Source: Prunus persica (lineage: Eukaryota; Streptophyta; Magnoliopsida; Rosales; Rosaceae). Taken from it: a stretch of DNA of 64,000 bases. This document shows, piece by piece, positions 62,687 to 64,000 of the stretch; the stretch's first letter is position 1; every line of letters starts with the position of its first letter. Under the pieces are notes generated by a model, which was given only the letters and a program-made list of their open reading frames with translations, did not search any database and was not told the DNA's origin. The stretch is from positions 26,663,643 to 26,727,642 of the forward strand of contig NC_034009.1 of NCBI RefSeq assembly GCF_000346465.2, written 5' to 3'. The translations under genes were made by a program, and so were the position numbers.

Positions 62687-62696
62687 CATGCCTTAC
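62687..62696. repeat. Right target-site duplication of the MULE
   Basis: CATGCCTTAC, identical to 44342-44351. Confidence 0.85.
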
Positions 62697-63031
62697 ATTC
62701 CTTTTTTGGTCCAACGTCATGTCTTACATATAATTCTCCAAAAAATATATTATTTTTCTCTGTTTTTATATTTTAATAGCAAAAAAAAGAACACTATGAT
62801 GATCATGAGGTAACATCATTCGAACTTTAATCTGTTACCGCACAAACAGAACATCACATCTCAAAGTCCCTCCAACTCCAATCCATGCCATTGTTCGAAT
62901 GCGATTGGTCGAGCATTTAACCACACCATTGTTGTTACCAATTATATTTAGGTGGTCCATAAATACTCAACCGATATAATTGGTAAACACTCAATGTCAT
63001 CATTTCTTGTATACTAAACCTCATTCAATCA

Positions 63032-63510
63032 AAGCCCGTTTGGTTCACAGAATGAATTTGAGAGGAAATTATTTCCCATATTATTTCCCAAGAGATGGAA
63101 AAGTATTTCCCACACGTTTGGTAATGCTGGGAAAGTAACCGAGAGATATCACTTTATTTCATTTCCCATGTTTGTTTTTAGTAGGAATGGAAAACAAAAT
63201 TTGTATAAATTTTCAATTATATCCATATTAAATCAAATAAAAAAAGAATGCGTTTAATGATTTATTGTAATTCTAAATTGTTAATGGGGACAAAATTATC
63301 ATGAAAAATATTTATTTAATATTGGCTCATTTTTCCAAACTGTCCCAGGAGGAGGGAAAACAAAACCCAAGTTTGGAAGATGGCTTCACTTTTCCCTTTA
63401 CTTTCCCATGAATCAGGAAACGATTTTTCATGCCTGGACTTATCAAACATGAGAAAACAATTAATTTTCCATCCCCAAGTCTTCTTTCTCATGAATCAAA
63501 CAAGGCCCAA
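63032..63510. mobile_element. MITE-like element upstream of the WAT1-related gene
   Basis: Left end GCCCGTTTGGTTCACAGAAT. Right end in reverse complement GGGCCTTGTTTGATTCATGA. Inverted sub-repeats inside (CACGTTTGGTAATGCTGGG and CCTGGACTTATCAAACATG). About 480 bp, noncoding, no clear target duplication. Confidence 0.55.
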
Positions 63511-63632
63511 GAGTCAAATATTATTGTATGTCATGTATTATTAGCCCACCACTTTTCGTCTCTACAAATGATGAATAACAATAGTAGGATTGAATTATTG
63601 ATCTATTTAGCAAGTGGGAACGAGAAGCAAGC

Positions 63633-63992
63633 ATGCGTACAGAGGAAGCAGGGCATAGAAGCAAGCTGTTGGGTTTAAAATCAGTAACAGTGATCATGGT
63701 GATGGTGGAGTTTTTGGATGTGGGGTTGAACATTTTGAGCAAAGCAGCTATGAAGAAAGGGATGAGTAATTTTGTCTTTGTTGTCTATGCGAATGCCCTC
63801 GCCCTCTTTGTCTTGCTTCCATCTTCCTTCTTCTTCTACAGGTTTTAATCTCATCCAATTAATTACCCAATAACCCTTCTTTTAATTTTTAGTTTTAATG
63901 AAGTAGTTAATTATTTATTTCTGCAGGAGAAGAACTTATCCACCTCTCTCATGGTCCTTGATCTGTAAACTGTTCCTTGTTAGCTTTATGAG
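63633..63992 (+). CDS. WAT1-related (EamA/MtN21-type) transporter, 5' part only
   Basis: Exon 1 is 63633-63841 and exon 2 is 63927-63992, with a following GTAGCT donor. The gene continues beyond the window. The protein starts MRTEEAGHRSKLLGLKSVTV. The first membrane span (VIMVMVEFLDVGLNIL) is followed by SKAAMKKGMSNFVFVVYANA and the second span (ALALFVLLPSSFFFY), then RRRTYPPLSWSLICKLFLVS. This is the standard N-terminus of plant drug/metabolite transporters related to WAT1 and the UMAMIT amino-acid exporters. Substrate cannot be told from this part. A MITE-like element ends about 120 bp upstream of the start codon. Confidence 0.88.
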
Positions 63993-64000
63993 GTAGCTTA

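Overview
This window is nuclear DNA of a flowering plant. Its genes have many introns with GT..AG borders, small exons, AT-rich spacers, CT/GA microsatellites and several classes of plant transposon. Gene content and repeat style suggest a eudicot, probably Rosaceae and perhaps Prunus; that placement is inference. A run of Ns at 2822-3028 is an assembly gap inside an AT satellite.

Region 1 (1-37,100) is ordinary gene space with six genes. They are an NHL-repeat membrane protein (minus, 517-2225), AP-1 gamma-adaptin (plus, 4454-13690, 18 exons, 877 aa), an ATL-type RING-H2 ubiquitin ligase (minus, 16544-17746), a small atypical HLH protein (minus, 20834-21136), threonyl-tRNA synthetase (plus, 27210-33764, 20 exons, 724 aa), and a MYC_N-domain protein without a bHLH (minus, 35108-37009). 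I reconstructed exon borders by hand; every multi-exon gene here closes in frame with consistent splice phases. Between and inside these genes lie MITEs, a SINE with target-site duplication in a synthetase intron, a hAT-like element caught in a tandem duplication, and a perfect 104-bp copy of the 3' end of the MYC_N gene.

Region 2 (37,010-44,341) is a 7-kb spacer in which I see only microsatellites.

Region 3 (44,352-62,686) is the most notable part. I read it as one 18.3-kb Mutator-like element (MULE). It has a 10-bp target-site duplication (CATGCCTTAC) at both ends and matching terminal inverted repeats: a 27-bp core with one mismatch sits exactly 9 bp from each end. Inside are a FAR1/FRS-type transposase (minus, broken), a DUF1985/Ulp1-like C48 protease gene (plus, broken, with Tyr at two catalytic positions), an intact two-exon GRF zinc-finger membrane protein (minus), an F-box-like gene (plus, with premature stops near its end), two unrecognised ORFs and several internal tandem arrays, including four copies of a unit of about 500 bp. 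Fresh ends with a decayed transposase suggest it was moved in trans by an intact relative.

Region 4 (62,697-64,000) holds a MITE-like repeat and the first two exons of a WAT1-related (EamA/MtN21) transporter that runs off the window.

The genes outside the MULE belong to unrelated cellular pathways (vesicle traffic, ubiquitination, translation, transcription, transport) and do not form a functional cluster. Adjacency of the NHL gene, gamma-adaptin and the MYC_N gene recalls, from memory, Arabidopsis segments around At1g23880-At1g23900 and At1g60060-At1g60070, so it is likely ancestral microsynteny.
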